Below the pieces are notes generated by a model. It was given only the letters and a program-made list of their open reading frames with translations. It was not told the DNA's origin and did no database searches. Position numbers and translations under genes: made by a program. Positions 43,037-51,877 of a stretch of DNA of 51,877 nt are shown piece by piece (position 1 is the first letter of the stretch; every line of letters begins with the position of its first letter). The stretch covers positions 1-51,877 of the forward strand of contig JAIBEK010000045.1 in the NCBI GenBank assembly GCA_019459145.1. The letters are read 5' to 3'. This DNA is from Arenimonas sp. GTDB lineage: Bacteria; Pseudomonadota; Alphaproteobacteria; Rhizobiales; Rhizobiaceae.

Positions 43037-43594
43037 TTAGAGCACGGTGAGCACGGTGCGGGTGTCGAGGAAGGGCAGCAGGCGGCGCATGTCGGCGGGA
43101 GAGAGCGCCACACAGCCCTCGGTCGGCGCATAGCCTTCGCGGGCGATGTGGAAGAAGATCGCCGAACCGCAGCCGCGACGGCGCGAAGTGACGTTCCAGT
43201 CCATGACGATGCAGACGTCGTAGGACCGGTCGTTTCGGGTGAGCTTTTCATGGCTGGCGACAAAGGGTGCCCTGACCGGGCGGTTATAGGCGGGGTGGCC
43301 GGGCGCGTCGCACCAGAGCATATCCTTGCCGATGCGCTGAACGGGAAGCGCGGTCTTCAAGGCCCCCATGCGATCGCCGCGGCGGTAGCCCGCGATCAGC
43401 CGCATGGCCGCACGTGGCGTCGCGCCGTCGCCCTCGCGCTTGACGCTGGTGATGCCGGAACGGCCGAGCGCGGCACGCAGGCGCAGCGGCCCGTATTGCA
43501 GGATGGCCTGCGTGGCCTTGCCCGGCGCCCGCCGAACGAGAATCGTCTCGCTCTTCCTGTGGGATTTGTCCGTTGTTTTCCTTGAGCGGGTCAC
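43037..43594 (-). CDS. L,D-transpeptidase-family protein (YkuD domain)
   Basis: 185 residues from GTG 43594 (MTRSRKTTDKSHRKSETILV). The catalytic segment is FFHIAREGYAPTEGCVALS, with His and Cys spaced as in YkuD enzymes that make 3-3 cross-links or attach lipoproteins to peptidoglycan. No signal peptide or membrane segment is visible, odd for an envelope enzyme; either a start further upstream is hidden or it is exported another way. It is convergent with the phosphatase (10 bp gap). Confidence 0.82.
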   Translation of the reverse strand: MTRSRKTTDKSHRKSETILVRRAPGKATQAILQYGPLRLRAALGRSGITSVKREGDGATPRAAMRLIAGYRRGDRMGALKTALPVQRIGKDMLWCDAPGHPAYNRPVRAPFVASHEKLTRNDRSYDVCIVMDWNVTSRRRGCGSAIFFHIAREGYAPTEGCVALSPADMRRLLPFLDTRTVLTVL

Positions 43595-43687
43595 GAGATT
43601 TTGCTTTGCCTGTGAAGATCGGTGTATTCATAGCACTTCGATCCGGCGCGCCAAGACGGACGGCACGAACGAAAACAGGAAGATCTG

Positions 43688-44371
43688 ATGACAGTGCGGA
43701 CCATACTCCTGGTGGATGACGACAACGACCTGCGCGAAACGCTTGTCGAGCAGCTGTCGCTTCACGAGGAATTCACGCTCACCGAGGCCGAAACCGCGAC
43801 CAAGGGCATCCAGCAGGCGCGCAGCGGCCAGGTGGACCTGTTGATCATGGATGTCGGGCTGCCCGACATGGACGGGCGCGAGGCGGTGAAGCTGCTGCGC
43901 AAGGGCGGCTTCAAGGCGCCGGTCATCATGCTGACCGGCCACGACACCGATTCGGACACCATTCTGGGGCTGGAAGCCGGAGCCAACGACTATGTAACCA
44001 AGCCGTTCCGCTTTGCCGTGCTGCTGGCCCGCATCCGGGCGCAGCTGCGCCAGCACGAACAGAGTGAGGATGCGACCTTCGGCGTCGGCCCCTATCTGTT
44101 CAAGCCGAGCCAAAAGCTGCTCACCACCGAGGACGGCAAGAAGATCCGGCTGACCGAGAAGGAAGCGGCGATCATCCGCTATCTCTATCGCGCCGGGCAG
44201 AAGGTGGTGACCCGCGACGTGCTGCTGGAAGAGGTCTGGGGTTATAATTCCGGGGTGACGACGCACACGCTGGAGACCCATGTCTATCGCCTGCGCCAGA
44301 AGATCGAGCGTGATCCCTCCAATGCCGAGATCCTGGTCACCGAGAACGGTGGCTACAAGATCGTTCCCTGA
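43688..44371 (+). CDS. Orphan OmpR/PhoB-type response regulator
   Basis: 227 residues. The receiver domain has acidic Asp10-Asp12, phospho-acceptor Asp55 (LLIMDVGLPDMDG), Thr83 and Lys105 (VTKPFR), so it should be phosphorylatable. The winged-helix domain covers about 130-225 (LTEKEAAIIRYLYRAGQKVV, HTLETHVYRLRQKI). No histidine kinase gene is nearby. It is followed after 17 bp by a cyclic-nucleotide-domain protein. AGGAAG precedes ATG 43688. Confidence 0.93.
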   Translation: MTVRTILLVDDDNDLRETLVEQLSLHEEFTLTEAETATKGIQQARSGQVDLLIMDVGLPDMDGREAVKLLRKGGFKAPVIMLTGHDTDSDTILGLEAGANDYVTKPFRFAVLLARIRAQLRQHEQSEDATFGVGPYLFKPSQKLLTTEDGKKIRLTEKEAAIIRYLYRAGQKVVTRDVLLEEVWGYNSGVTTHTLETHVYRLRQKIERDPSNAEILVTENGGYKIVP

Positions 44372-44388
44372 AAAAATCGGAGTCCTCC

Positions 44389-44844
44389 ATGGCGCTCGCC
44401 GACGACATCGCCCTCCTGGCCAAGGTGCCGCTGTTTGCCGGTCTTTCGCCTGACCAGCTGCGGTTGATCGCCTTTGGCGCCGAGCATCGGCCGATCGGTG
44501 CGGGCCAGGCGCTGTTTCGCGAGAAGTCTCCGGCCGAATGTGCCTATGTCGTGGCCAGGGGGCGATTCGAGCTGTCGGTGCTCGGGCGCGGCGGCAAGCC
44601 CAAAATCGAGGGCGAGGCCGGGCCGGGCGTCATGCTGTCGGAGCTGGCGCTGGTCTCCATGGTCGAGCGCAAGTTCACGGCAATCGCGCTGGAGGATGCC
44701 GACGTGATCCGCATCACCCGCGCCCTGTTCCACCGTCTGCTGGAGGAATATCCGGAGATGGCGGCCGTTGTCGAAGGGCGCATTCGGGCGGCGATCGCCA
44801 GCCTGGTCGACGGGGCGGCCGCCATGGCCCACCGCTTCGACTGA
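44389..44844 (+). CDS. Stand-alone cyclic-nucleotide-binding-domain protein
   Basis: 151 residues and no HTH, so it is not a Crp-type regulator. LLAKVPLFAGLSPDQLRLIA starts the barrel. The phosphate-binding cassette region (GVMLSELALVSMVERKFTAI) is degenerate: Ser replaces the usual Gly before Glu, so nucleotide binding is uncertain. It is close enough to the response regulator (17 bp) to be co-transcribed and may be its partner. Confidence 0.82.
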   Translation: MALADDIALLAKVPLFAGLSPDQLRLIAFGAEHRPIGAGQALFREKSPAECAYVVARGRFELSVLGRGGKPKIEGEAGPGVMLSELALVSMVERKFTAIALEDADVIRITRALFHRLLEEYPEMAAVVEGRIRAAIASLVDGAAAMAHRFD

Positions 44845-44867
44845 CGCGTGACCTTGCCGGAATCTGG

Positions 44868-45671
44868 CTAGAGCGAGAAGCGGGCGGTGACCGGGACGTG
44901 GTCGGAGGGGCGGTCCCAGCCGCGTGCTTCCTTGAGGATTTCGATGGCGCGCAGGTGGTCCTTGAGGTCGGCTGAGGACCAGATGTGGTCGAGGCGACGG
45001 CCGCGATCGGCGGCGGCCCAGTCCTTGGCGCGGTAGCTCCACCAGGTATAGAGCTTTTGATCGGCCGGCACGTGGTGGCGCATCAGGTCGACCCATCCGC
45101 CCTCGCGCATGACGTCCATGAGGCCTTCGGTCTCGACCGGGGTGTGGCTGATGATCTTCAGCATTTTCTTGTGCGACCAGACGTCGTTTTCGAGCGGGGC
45201 GATGTTGAGATCGCCGACGAGGATCGCCGAGACGCCGGGTTCCGCACCGGCCTTCAGGTCGCGCATCTCGCGGATGAAATCGAGCTTGTGGCCGAATTTA
45301 AGGTTGATCGCGCGGTCCGGCTCGTCGCCGCCGGCGGGCACGTAGAAGTTATGGATGCGGATGCGCCGCCCGCCCCATTCGAAGATCGCCGAGATGTGGC
45401 GCGAATCGCCGACGCCGCAATAGTCCTGGCGATGGTCCTCGGTGAGCGGGAAGCGCGAGGCGATCGCCACGCCGTGATAGCCTTTCTGGCCATGTATGAT
45501 GATGTTGCCATAGCCGAGCGCCATCAGCGCATCGGCCGGGAACTCGTCGTTCTGGCACTTGATCTCCTGCAGGCAGAGGATGTCCGGCCGGACACTCTTG
45601 AGGAAATCCTCGACCAGCGGCAGGCGCAGCCTGACCGAGTTGATGTTCCAGGTGGTGATCGAAAGGCTCAT
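44868..45671 (-). CDS. xthA: Exodeoxyribonuclease III (AP endonuclease)
   Basis: 267 residues. It cleaves abasic sites and removes 3' blocks in base-excision repair. Active-site segments are TTWNINSVRLRL, CLQEIKCQNDEFP (catalytic Glu), VGDLNIAP and the C-terminal SDHVPVTARF. Full length. GGAG lies 9 bp before ATG 45671. It ends 23 bp from the convergent cNMP-domain gene. Confidence 0.95.
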   Translation of the reverse strand: MSLSITTWNINSVRLRLPLVEDFLKSVRPDILCLQEIKCQNDEFPADALMALGYGNIIIHGQKGYHGVAIASRFPLTEDHRQDYCGVGDSRHISAIFEWGGRRIRIHNFYVPAGGDEPDRAINLKFGHKLDFIREMRDLKAGAEPGVSAILVGDLNIAPLENDVWSHKKMLKIISHTPVETEGLMDVMREGGWVDLMRHHVPADQKLYTWWSYRAKDWAAADRGRRLDHIWSSADLKDHLRAIEILKEARGWDRPSDHVPVTARFSL

Positions 45672-45732
45672 CCCGACTGCTCCAGCGTTTGACGCCGGCC
45701 AGATCTAGGCAATTTCACGCCGCCTGAACAGC

Positions 45733-45766
45733 AAAAGGCGCCCTGTGGTCGAACGGGGCGCCTTTT
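45733..45766 (-). terminator. Intrinsic terminator after the lolA-like gene
   Basis: AAAAGGCGCCC pairs perfectly with GGGCGCCTTTT over 11 bp, giving T-runs on both strands. The minus-strand genes on both sides make it the terminator of the lolA-like gene, 21 bp after its stop. Confidence 0.85.
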
Positions 45767-45787
45767 CTCCACAAGGGATGAGGTCGG

Positions 45788-46450
45788 TCAGCGCTTCTGT
45801 GAGTGAACGTCGCGGTAGGGGATCTCGAAAACGCTCGGATCGAGCTGGACGCCGTTCTGCACGTTGAAGATCATCACGGACGTGTCCTTGGCCTGGACGT
45901 CGGTGATCGTCCACTGGCGCAGGTCGAAGGTCTTCGGGTCGAACATCAGGGTGATGGTCGAATCGCCGAAGATCGTCTTGTCGCCGAGCACGATGGTGGT
46001 GAGGTCCGCCTCCTGCTTGACGTCGCGCACCATCTTGTTGCCGAGGTCGATCTTCTCCGACAGAAGCAGGCTGAGCGGTGTCTTCGACAGTGGATAGAGA
46101 TCCCAGGTCTTCAGCTTCATATTGCCGATGACGACGTTCTTGCCGTCGGCGATGACGCGCATCGGCGAGGGCTTCTCATAGTTGAAGCGCAGCTTGCCGG
46201 GGCGCTGGATGAAGAACTTGCCGCCGGTCTGTTCGCCGCGCGGGCCGAACTGGACGAATTCGCCCATCATCGTCTTCACGGAGGAAAAGTGGTCGGCGAT
46301 CTTCTGGGCTGCGGCGGGATCGGCGGCCGCCAGGGCGGCCTGGTGCGGCAGTGCGGCGAGCGCGAGGCCTGCGGCGGTGCCGGCCACGAACCGGCGGCGC
46401 GTGGTGGACGCCGGAAGGCCCGCCAGGCGTTCGATATTGTGTTCAGTCAT
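45788..46450 (-). CDS. LolA-like outer-membrane lipoprotein carrier with twin-arginine signal
   Basis: 220 residues from ATG 46450, with AAGGAG 6 bp upstream. LolA carries lipoproteins across the periplasm. HFSSVKTMMGEFVQFGPRGE, GKFFIQRPGKLRFNYEKPSP and the closing QWTITDVQAKDTSVMIFNVQ match the LolA barrel. The signal region STTRRRFVAGTAAGLALAAL has R-R-x-F and would suit the Tat pathway, unlike the Sec signal of enterobacterial LolA. A longer reading to 46576 overlaps ftsK and is rejected. Confidence 0.87.
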   Translation of the reverse strand: MTEHNIERLAGLPASTTRRRFVAGTAAGLALAALPHQAALAAADPAAAQKIADHFSSVKTMMGEFVQFGPRGEQTGGKFFIQRPGKLRFNYEKPSPMRVIADGKNVVIGNMKLKTWDLYPLSKTPLSLLLSEKIDLGNKMVRDVKQEADLTTIVLGDKTIFGDSTITLMFDPKTFDLRQWTITDVQAKDTSVMIFNVQNGVQLDPSVFEIPYRDVHSQKR

Positions 46451-46572
46451 CCGGAACTCCTTCATATGGTGCCCTGCATCGCCGAAGAAGACGGCGTCTT
46501 CATGGCCGAGCGGGCGAAACGTGATGCGACCAACGGGCGCGCCACGAGGCAACGCCCGGCGGGTCGCTTGGT

Positions 46573-49275
46573 TCACCGCTCGATGATGTCGGCTTCGGTC
46601 GGCACCAGGATCTCGCGCTTGCCCGCATGGTTCGCGGCGCTGATGATGCCTTCCTTCTCCATCCGCTCGATCAGCGAGGCGGCGCGGTTGTAGCCGATGC
46701 CGAGACGGCGCTGGACGTAGGAGGTGGAGGCCTTGCCGTCGCGCAGCACGATCGCCACCGCCTGGTCGTAGGGGTCCTCCGAATCGGCAAGGTTCGACGT
46801 GCCGGCCGGTCCGCTGCCGCCACCGTCCTCGTCGTCGTCCTCATCGACGGTGATCGCTTCGAGATATTGCGGCGAGCCTTGCGTTTTCAGGTAGGCGACG
46901 ATCTCCTCGACTTCCGTGTCGGAGACGAAGGGCCCGTGGACGCGCTGGATGCGCCCGCCGCCGGCCATGTAGAGCATGTCGCCCATGCCGAGCAGCTGTT
47001 CGCCGCCCTGCTCGCCCAGGATGGTGCGACTGTCGATCTTGGAGGTGACCTGGAAGGAGATACGGGTCGGGAAGTTAGCCTTGATCGTGCCGGTGATGAC
47101 ATCGACGGAGGGGCGCTGGGTCGCCATGATCACGTGGATGCCGGCGGCGCGCGCCATCTGGGCGAGCCGCTGGACCGCGCCTTCGATGTCCTTGCCGGCG
47201 ACCATCATGAGGTCCGCCATTTCGTCGATGATGACGACGATATAGGGGATCGGCTGGAGGTCGAATTCCTCCGTCTCGTAGATCGCCTCGCCGGTCTGGC
47301 GGTCGAAGCCGGTCTGCACGGTGCGGGTCAGGATCTCGCCCTTGGCGATCGCCTGTTCGACGCGGCTGTTGAAGCCGTCGATGTTGCGCACGCCGATCTT
47401 CGACATTTTCTTGTAGCGCTCTTCCATCTCGCGCACGGCCCATTTCAGCGCCACGACGGCCTTCTTCGGGTCGGTGACCACCGGCGATAGCAGATGCGGA
47501 ATGCCGTCATAGACAGAAAGTTCAAGCATTTTCGGGTCGATCATGATCAGTCGGCATTTTTCCGGCGTCAGCCGGTAGACCAGCGACAGGATGAAGGTGT
47601 TGATCGCGACCGACTTGCCGGAACCAGTGGTGCCGGCGACCAGAAGGTGTGGCATCTTGGCGAGATCGACCACCACCGGCTCGCCGCCGATGGTCTTGCC
47701 GAGCGCGATGGCGAGCTTGGCCTTGTTGCCGTCGAAGTCCTGGCTGCCGATCATCTCGCGCAGGTAGACGGTCTCGCGCCGCTGGTTGGGCAGTTCGATG
47801 CCGATGGCGTTGCGGCCGGGGACGACGGCGACACGGGCGGCGATCGCGCTCATCGAACGGGCGATGTCGTCGGCAAGGCCGATGACGCGCGATGACTTGA
47901 TGCCGGGCGCGGGCTCCAGTTCGTAAAGCGTGACGACCGGGCCGGGGCGGACCTGGATGATCTCGCCCTTGACGCCGAAATCCTCCAGCACGCCTTCGAG
48001 CATGCGGGCGTTCTGCTCCAGCGCGTCGGCCGAGAGCGTGGCGTCGCGGGCGACGGCCTTCGGTTCGGCGAGCAGATGGACGGAGGGCAGTTGGAAGCCG
48101 TCCGGCCGTAGCAGCGAACCCTGGGCGTCGCGGTCGACGCGGGCGCCAGGCTTCGGTCGAGGTGCTGGCGCGACGACGCGGGGTGTGTCCTGGCCGCCGG
48201 CGGCCGCGCGTGCAGCCGGTTTCGGTGTCCAGCCGTCGTCCGGCAGGATGCCGGCGGGGCGCGGCAGGTCGTCGATGTCCAGGTCCACGTCGTCGAAGTT
48301 GTCGTCGAGATCGCCGCTGATCGGCGGCGGCGAGACGATGTGGCGCGACGGCGGGGCGACGCGACCGGAGACGAGCGGGGCGGGATCGAGCGAGGGTTCG
48401 CGGCGCTCCAACGGCGCCGGCGCCTTGGGCCTTACCGGCTCGTTCAGCGTGCCGAACTCGTCATCGTTGAAGTCATAGGGCTGCTCGAAACGCGATGTGC
48501 GCTCCTTTGGCTTGAGGCCGAGCAGGCGGCGGCTGCGGGCCCGCAGCGTATACCAGTTGTGGGCGATGACGCCGAGCGCAAGGGCGATGGGTCCTTCGCG
48601 GTCGTCTTCGTCCTCGTCGTCTGCAGGAACGGGCGCGGGCTTCAGGCGTTTGGCGGGTGCGGCTTCGACGACGCTGTCATCGGCGCTCTCTCGGCCGATC
48701 AGGCCGGTGGCGAACAGCAACAGCCAGGCGGCAGGGACGGCGAGGATGGCGCCCAGCACCATGGAAAACGTGCCGGTCGGATAGGCACCGATGAACAGGC
48801 CGGGAAAGCGCAGGATCATGTCGCCAAAGACGCCGCCGATACCGTTGGGGATCGGCCAGGTGGCGGGCGGGGGGAAGCAGCCGACCACGGCGGAGGCGAC
48901 GATCGAGCCGACGGCCCAGGCGCCGAGGCGCGCGGGAAGACGCGAAAGCGGACGCCCGGTGATCAGCGCCAGCGACCAGGCGAGCACGGGAAGCAGGGCA
49001 AGCAGGCTGGAAAGGCCGAAGAACTGCAGCATGATGTCGGCGAAGATGGCGCCGCCATGGCCGAGGATGTTGGTGGGTTCGTTGGCGGTCGCATAGGAGA
49101 GGCTCGGATCGGCGACGTTCCAGCTGGCGAGCGAGGCGACGGCCATCACCAGGCCGAGGAACAAGGCGAAACCGATGAGGGCCAGCAGTTTCCGCACCAC
49201 GAAGGCGCTGAGCGCGAAGCGGCTGGACTGTTCCTCGATCGCGGCGGAATTGCCTCTGTTCATCTGTCTGCCCAT
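46573..49275 (-). CDS. ftsK: DNA translocase FtsK
   Basis: 900 residues from ATG 49275 (ATG 49263, MNRGNS, is an equally plausible start). Four membrane segments lie within about residues 30-215. A linker of about 230 residues rich in Pro and Asp follows. The motor has Walker [15 protein letters not shown] and Walker B-like [14 protein letters not shown], and the DNA-reading gamma domain ends the protein ([20 protein letters not shown]). It couples division to chromosome-dimer resolution. Confidence 0.95.
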   Translation of the reverse strand: MGRQMNRGNSAAIEEQSSRFALSAFVVRKLLALIGFALFLGLVMAVASLASWNVADPSLSYATANEPTNILGHGGAIFADIMLQFFGLSSLLALLPVLAWSLALITGRPLSRLPARLGAWAVGSIVASAVVGCFPPPATWPIPNGIGGVFGDMILRFPGLFIGAYPTGTFSMVLGAILAVPAAWLLLFATGLIGRESADDSVVEAAPAKRLKPAPVPADDEDEDDREGPIALALGVIAHNWYTLRARSRRLLGLKPKERTSRFEQPYDFNDDEFGTLNEPVRPKAPAPLERREPSLDPAPLVSGRVAPPSRHIVSPPPISGDLDDNFDDVDLDIDDLPRPAGILPDDGWTPKPAARAAAGGQDTPRVVAPAPRPKPGARVDRDAQGSLLRPDGFQLPSVHLLAEPKAVARDATLSADALEQNARMLEGVLEDFGVKGEIIQVRPGPVVTLYELEPAPGIKSSRVIGLADDIARSMSAIAARVAVVPGRNAIGIELPNQRRETVYLREMIGSQDFDGNKAKLAIALGKTIGGEPVVVDLAKMPHLLVAGTTGSGKSVAINTFILSLVYRLTPEKCRLIMIDPKMLELSVYDGIPHLLSPVVTDPKKAVVALKWAVREMEERYKKMSKIGVRNIDGFNSRVEQAIAKGEILTRTVQTGFDRQTGEAIYETEEFDLQPIPYIVVIIDEMADLMMVAGKDIEGAVQRLAQMARAAGIHVIMATQRPSVDVITGTIKANFPTRISFQVTSKIDSRTILGEQGGEQLLGMGDMLYMAGGGRIQRVHGPFVSDTEVEEIVAYLKTQGSPQYLEAITVDEDDDEDGGGSGPAGTSNLADSEDPYDQAVAIVLRDGKASTSYVQRRLGIGYNRAASLIERMEKEGIISAANHAGKREILVPTEADIIER

Positions 49276-49413
49276 CCGTGTGACTGCATCTGGTCCGAGA
49301 GGTCGGCCGGGTGCGCGCGCACATGCCTGGCCATAACTCTTCGGTACAGTACACGGGCGAGGGTTAATCGAGCATTAACCATCCGGTTAGCGCGGCGAGA
49401 AGGCGGATGGCAC

Positions 49414-49440
49414 AAAAAAACCCGGACGGTGATGTCCGGG
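49414..49440 (-). terminator. Intrinsic terminator downstream of amtB
   Basis: On the minus strand CCCGGAC, loop, GTCCGGG is followed by seven T's. It lies about 70 bp after the amtB stop. The rest of the 236-bp ftsK-amtB gap holds no feature I can name apart from TTAAC direct/inverted words near 49360-49390. Confidence 0.88.
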
Positions 49441-49511
49441 CAAGGGCGGCGCCTGTCGACGGCCGCGACGGGTGGAGGAGCCGCGCCGGGGAGCCGGCGC
49501 GGCCAATGCGC

Positions 49512-50873
49512 TTACGAGTGGTAGGCGGCTTCGCCATGCGAGGCGAGGTCGAGACCTTCGCGCTCGGCTTCGACCGGAACGCGCAGGCCGACGACGAGGT
49601 CGACGACCTTGTAGAGGACGAACGAGCCGACGCCGCACCAGACGAGAGTGACGAGGACGGCCTTGACCTGCGTCATGAACTGGCCGCCCATGGTGACGCC
49701 TTCGGCGTAACCGATGCCGCCGAGCGAGGCGGAGGCGAAGATGCCGGTGGCGAGCGCGCCGAACAGGCCGCCGATGCCGTGCACGCCGAAGACGTCCGCA
49801 GTGTCGTCATAGCCGAACTTGTTCTTGATGACGGCGATGAAGAAGTAGCACAGCGGCGAGACCAGCAGGCCCATGACGATGGCGCCCATCGGGCCGGCAA
49901 TGCCGGCGGCCGGCGTGATGGCGACGAGGCCGGCGATCATGCCGGAAGCGGCGCCGAGCATCGAGGCCTTGCCGCGGGTGAAGGTTTCGACGACCGCCCA
50001 GGAGACGATGGCCGCCGCCGTGGCGATGAAGGTGTTGACGGTGGCGAGCATGGCGCCGCCCGACGCTTCGAGGTTCGAGCCGGCATTGAAGCCGAACCAG
50101 CCGAGCCACAGCATGGCGGCACCGACGAGGGTGAGCGTCATGGAGTGCGGGGCCATCATGTCCTTGCCGTAGCCGATGCGCTTGCCGACCATGATGCAGC
50201 CGATCAGGCCTGCGACGCCGGCATTGATGTGGACGACGGTGCCGCCGGCGAAATCAAGCGCGCCCCAGCCGAACAGCAGGCCGTTGGCGTCCCAGACCAT
50301 GTGCGCGACCGGGAAGTAGACGAAGGTGGCCCACAGGATGCAGAACAGAACGGCGGCCGAAAACTTGATGCGCTCGGCAAACGCGCCGACGATCAGGGCC
50401 GGGGTGAGGGCCGCGAACGTCATCTGGAAGAGCATGAAGATGAATTCCGGAATGACCGCGTCGGAGAAGGTCGCGGCGGTGGAATCCATCGTGATGCCCG
50501 AGAGGAACAGCTTGGCCGTGCCGCCGAAGAAGGCGTTGGTCGAGCCGCCGAAGGCAAACGAATAGCCGTAGACGACCCAGACGAGCATCATGACGGCGCC
50601 AATCATGGTGCACTGCATGAGCACCGACAGCATGTTCTTGGCGCGCACCAGTCCGCCGTAGAACAGGCCGAGACCCGGCATCAGCATGAACAGAACGAGC
50701 AGCGTGCAGAGGAACATGAAGGCGGTATCGCCCTTGTCCGGCACCGGTGCGGCGGCGACAGCCTCGGCTGCGGCCGGGGCCGCTTCCTGGGCAAAGGCGA
50801 CGACCGGCGCGAGCAAGCCGGCCGTGGCCACGCCCAGGGCCCCGAAAGCGGAAGAAAACTTGGAAAATGACAT
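49512..50873 (-). CDS. amtB: Ammonium transporter AmtB
   Basis: 453 residues from ATG 50873, 9 bp after AGGGGAG. A signal-like first segment (GALGVATAGLLAPVVAFAQ) precedes eleven membrane spans. The pore residues are the Asp in GALDFAGGTVVHI and the His pair (GTVVHIN and FGVHGIGG). The C-terminus EREGLDLASHGEAAYHS is rhizobial in style. It conducts NH4+/NH3 and is gated by GlnK, encoded 27 bp upstream. A TTG reading at 50882 is less likely. Confidence 0.96.
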   Translation of the reverse strand: MSFSKFSSAFGALGVATAGLLAPVVAFAQEAAPAAAEAVAAAPVPDKGDTAFMFLCTLLVLFMLMPGLGLFYGGLVRAKNMLSVLMQCTMIGAVMMLVWVVYGYSFAFGGSTNAFFGGTAKLFLSGITMDSTAATFSDAVIPEFIFMLFQMTFAALTPALIVGAFAERIKFSAAVLFCILWATFVYFPVAHMVWDANGLLFGWGALDFAGGTVVHINAGVAGLIGCIMVGKRIGYGKDMMAPHSMTLTLVGAAMLWLGWFGFNAGSNLEASGGAMLATVNTFIATAAAIVSWAVVETFTRGKASMLGAASGMIAGLVAITPAAGIAGPMGAIVMGLLVSPLCYFFIAVIKNKFGYDDTADVFGVHGIGGLFGALATGIFASASLGGIGYAEGVTMGGQFMTQVKAVLVTLVWCGVGSFVLYKVVDLVVGLRVPVEAEREGLDLASHGEAAYHS

Positions 50874-50900
50874 CAGAAACAACTCCCCTAACAGCCGTTC

Positions 50901-51757
<857 letters not shown>

Positions 51758-51877
51758 GGCCCTGGCCCCCAGGGTCACCCGCAAGGGCCGGGCCACCACG
51801 GGGTTCTCCCGGATGTTGGGGGGGCTGGGGGGGGGGGGGGTGGACCACAGCATTGCCGGCCCCCCCCCCCCCCCCCC
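51758..51877. other. Low-quality contig end with G and C homopolymers
   Basis: From about 51820 the sequence is G6-CT-G13-like, then a short unique stretch, then about 18 C's to the last base. The reading frame of the amt fragment is lost here. This is the appearance of sequencing or assembly artefact (for example dark-cycle poly-G), not of biological sequence. Confidence 0.75.

Noticed and set aside
46451..46576. Extended start of the lolA-like gene
   Set aside because: AAGGAG is spaced 6 bp from ATG 46450 and the extension overlaps the end of ftsK without signal-peptide character.
49407..50870. 487-codon open frame on the plus strand across amtB
   Set aside because: Antisense shadow, composed of Asp/Glu/Arg/His-rich sequence typical of reversed membrane-protein codons.

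Overview
This is a stretch of alphaproteobacterial chromosome, most likely from the Rhizobiaceae (Rhizobium/Agrobacterium/Shinella/Ensifer type). The evidence is the S10-spc-alpha ribosomal gene order, the ffh-chorismate mutase-rpsP-rimM-trmD...rplS order, high GC with strong GC3, CTTGAC/TTGAC-type promoters, rhizobial-style GC-rich palindromic repeats, and proteins such as DUF1883, L19 with a long Ala/Glu tail, and the FtsK/LolA/XthA neighbourhood. No rRNA, tRNA, phage, IS element or CRISPR array was seen.

Layout. (1) 1-15.4 kb, plus strand: the 3' end of tuf, then the whole S10 operon (rpsJ to rpsQ), spc operon (rplN to secY, adk) and alpha operon (rpsM, rpsK, rpoA, rplQ). The gene order is textbook, but the cluster is punctuated by terminator-like hairpins and candidate promoters at rpsQ/rplN, rplR/rpsE, rplO/secY, adk/rpsM and rpoA/rplQ. 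A vestigial second tuf 3' end and two mutually exclusive hairpins lie in the S10 leader. (2) 15.4-24.4 kb, a mixed accessory block: an ECF42-type sigma factor with its DGPF/YCII partner and a matching promoter, a fused aconitase X (probable cis-3-hydroxy-L-proline dehydratase), msrPQ (periplasmic methionine sulfoxide repair), ilvD, an AbrB/PemK toxin-antitoxin pair with a palindromic operator candidate, and an LprI-like protein. (3) 24.5-30.5 kb: an HtrA/Deg protease overlapping rarA, small conserved proteins, a GNAT acetyltransferase, about 950 bp without genes but packed with hairpins, and a metallo-beta-lactamase-fold hydrolase.

(4) 30.6-36.3 kb: ffh, chorismate mutase, rpsP, rimM, trmD and rplS (protein export plus ribosome and tRNA maturation). 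A TSUP permease interrupts it on the other strand, and three tandem hairpin repeats sit in the rpsP leader. (5) 36.4-40.6 kb: a small exported Cys-containing protein, an FNR/FixK-like regulator and a FecBCD-type ABC importer whose genes overlap by 4 bp, reading as one metal or siderophore/heme uptake module. (6) 40.6-49.3 kb: leuC with a structured leader, a SixA-like phosphatase, an L,D-transpeptidase, an orphan OmpR-type response regulator followed by a stand-alone cyclic-nucleotide-binding-domain protein, xthA, a lolA-like carrier with a twin-arginine signal, and ftsK. (7) 49.5 kb to the end: amtB and glnK on the minus strand, then a C-terminal fragment of a second ammonium transporter running into poly-G/poly-C.

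The last ~640 bp, and possibly most of glnK, look like a chimeric or damaged contig end and should not be trusted. I found no convincing new multigene system. The best leads are regulatory or structural: the ECF42 promoter, the S10 leader, interleaved repeats before msrP, rpsP leader repeats, the hairpin cluster at 29.26-29.43 kb, and the FNR-like/ABC uptake module.
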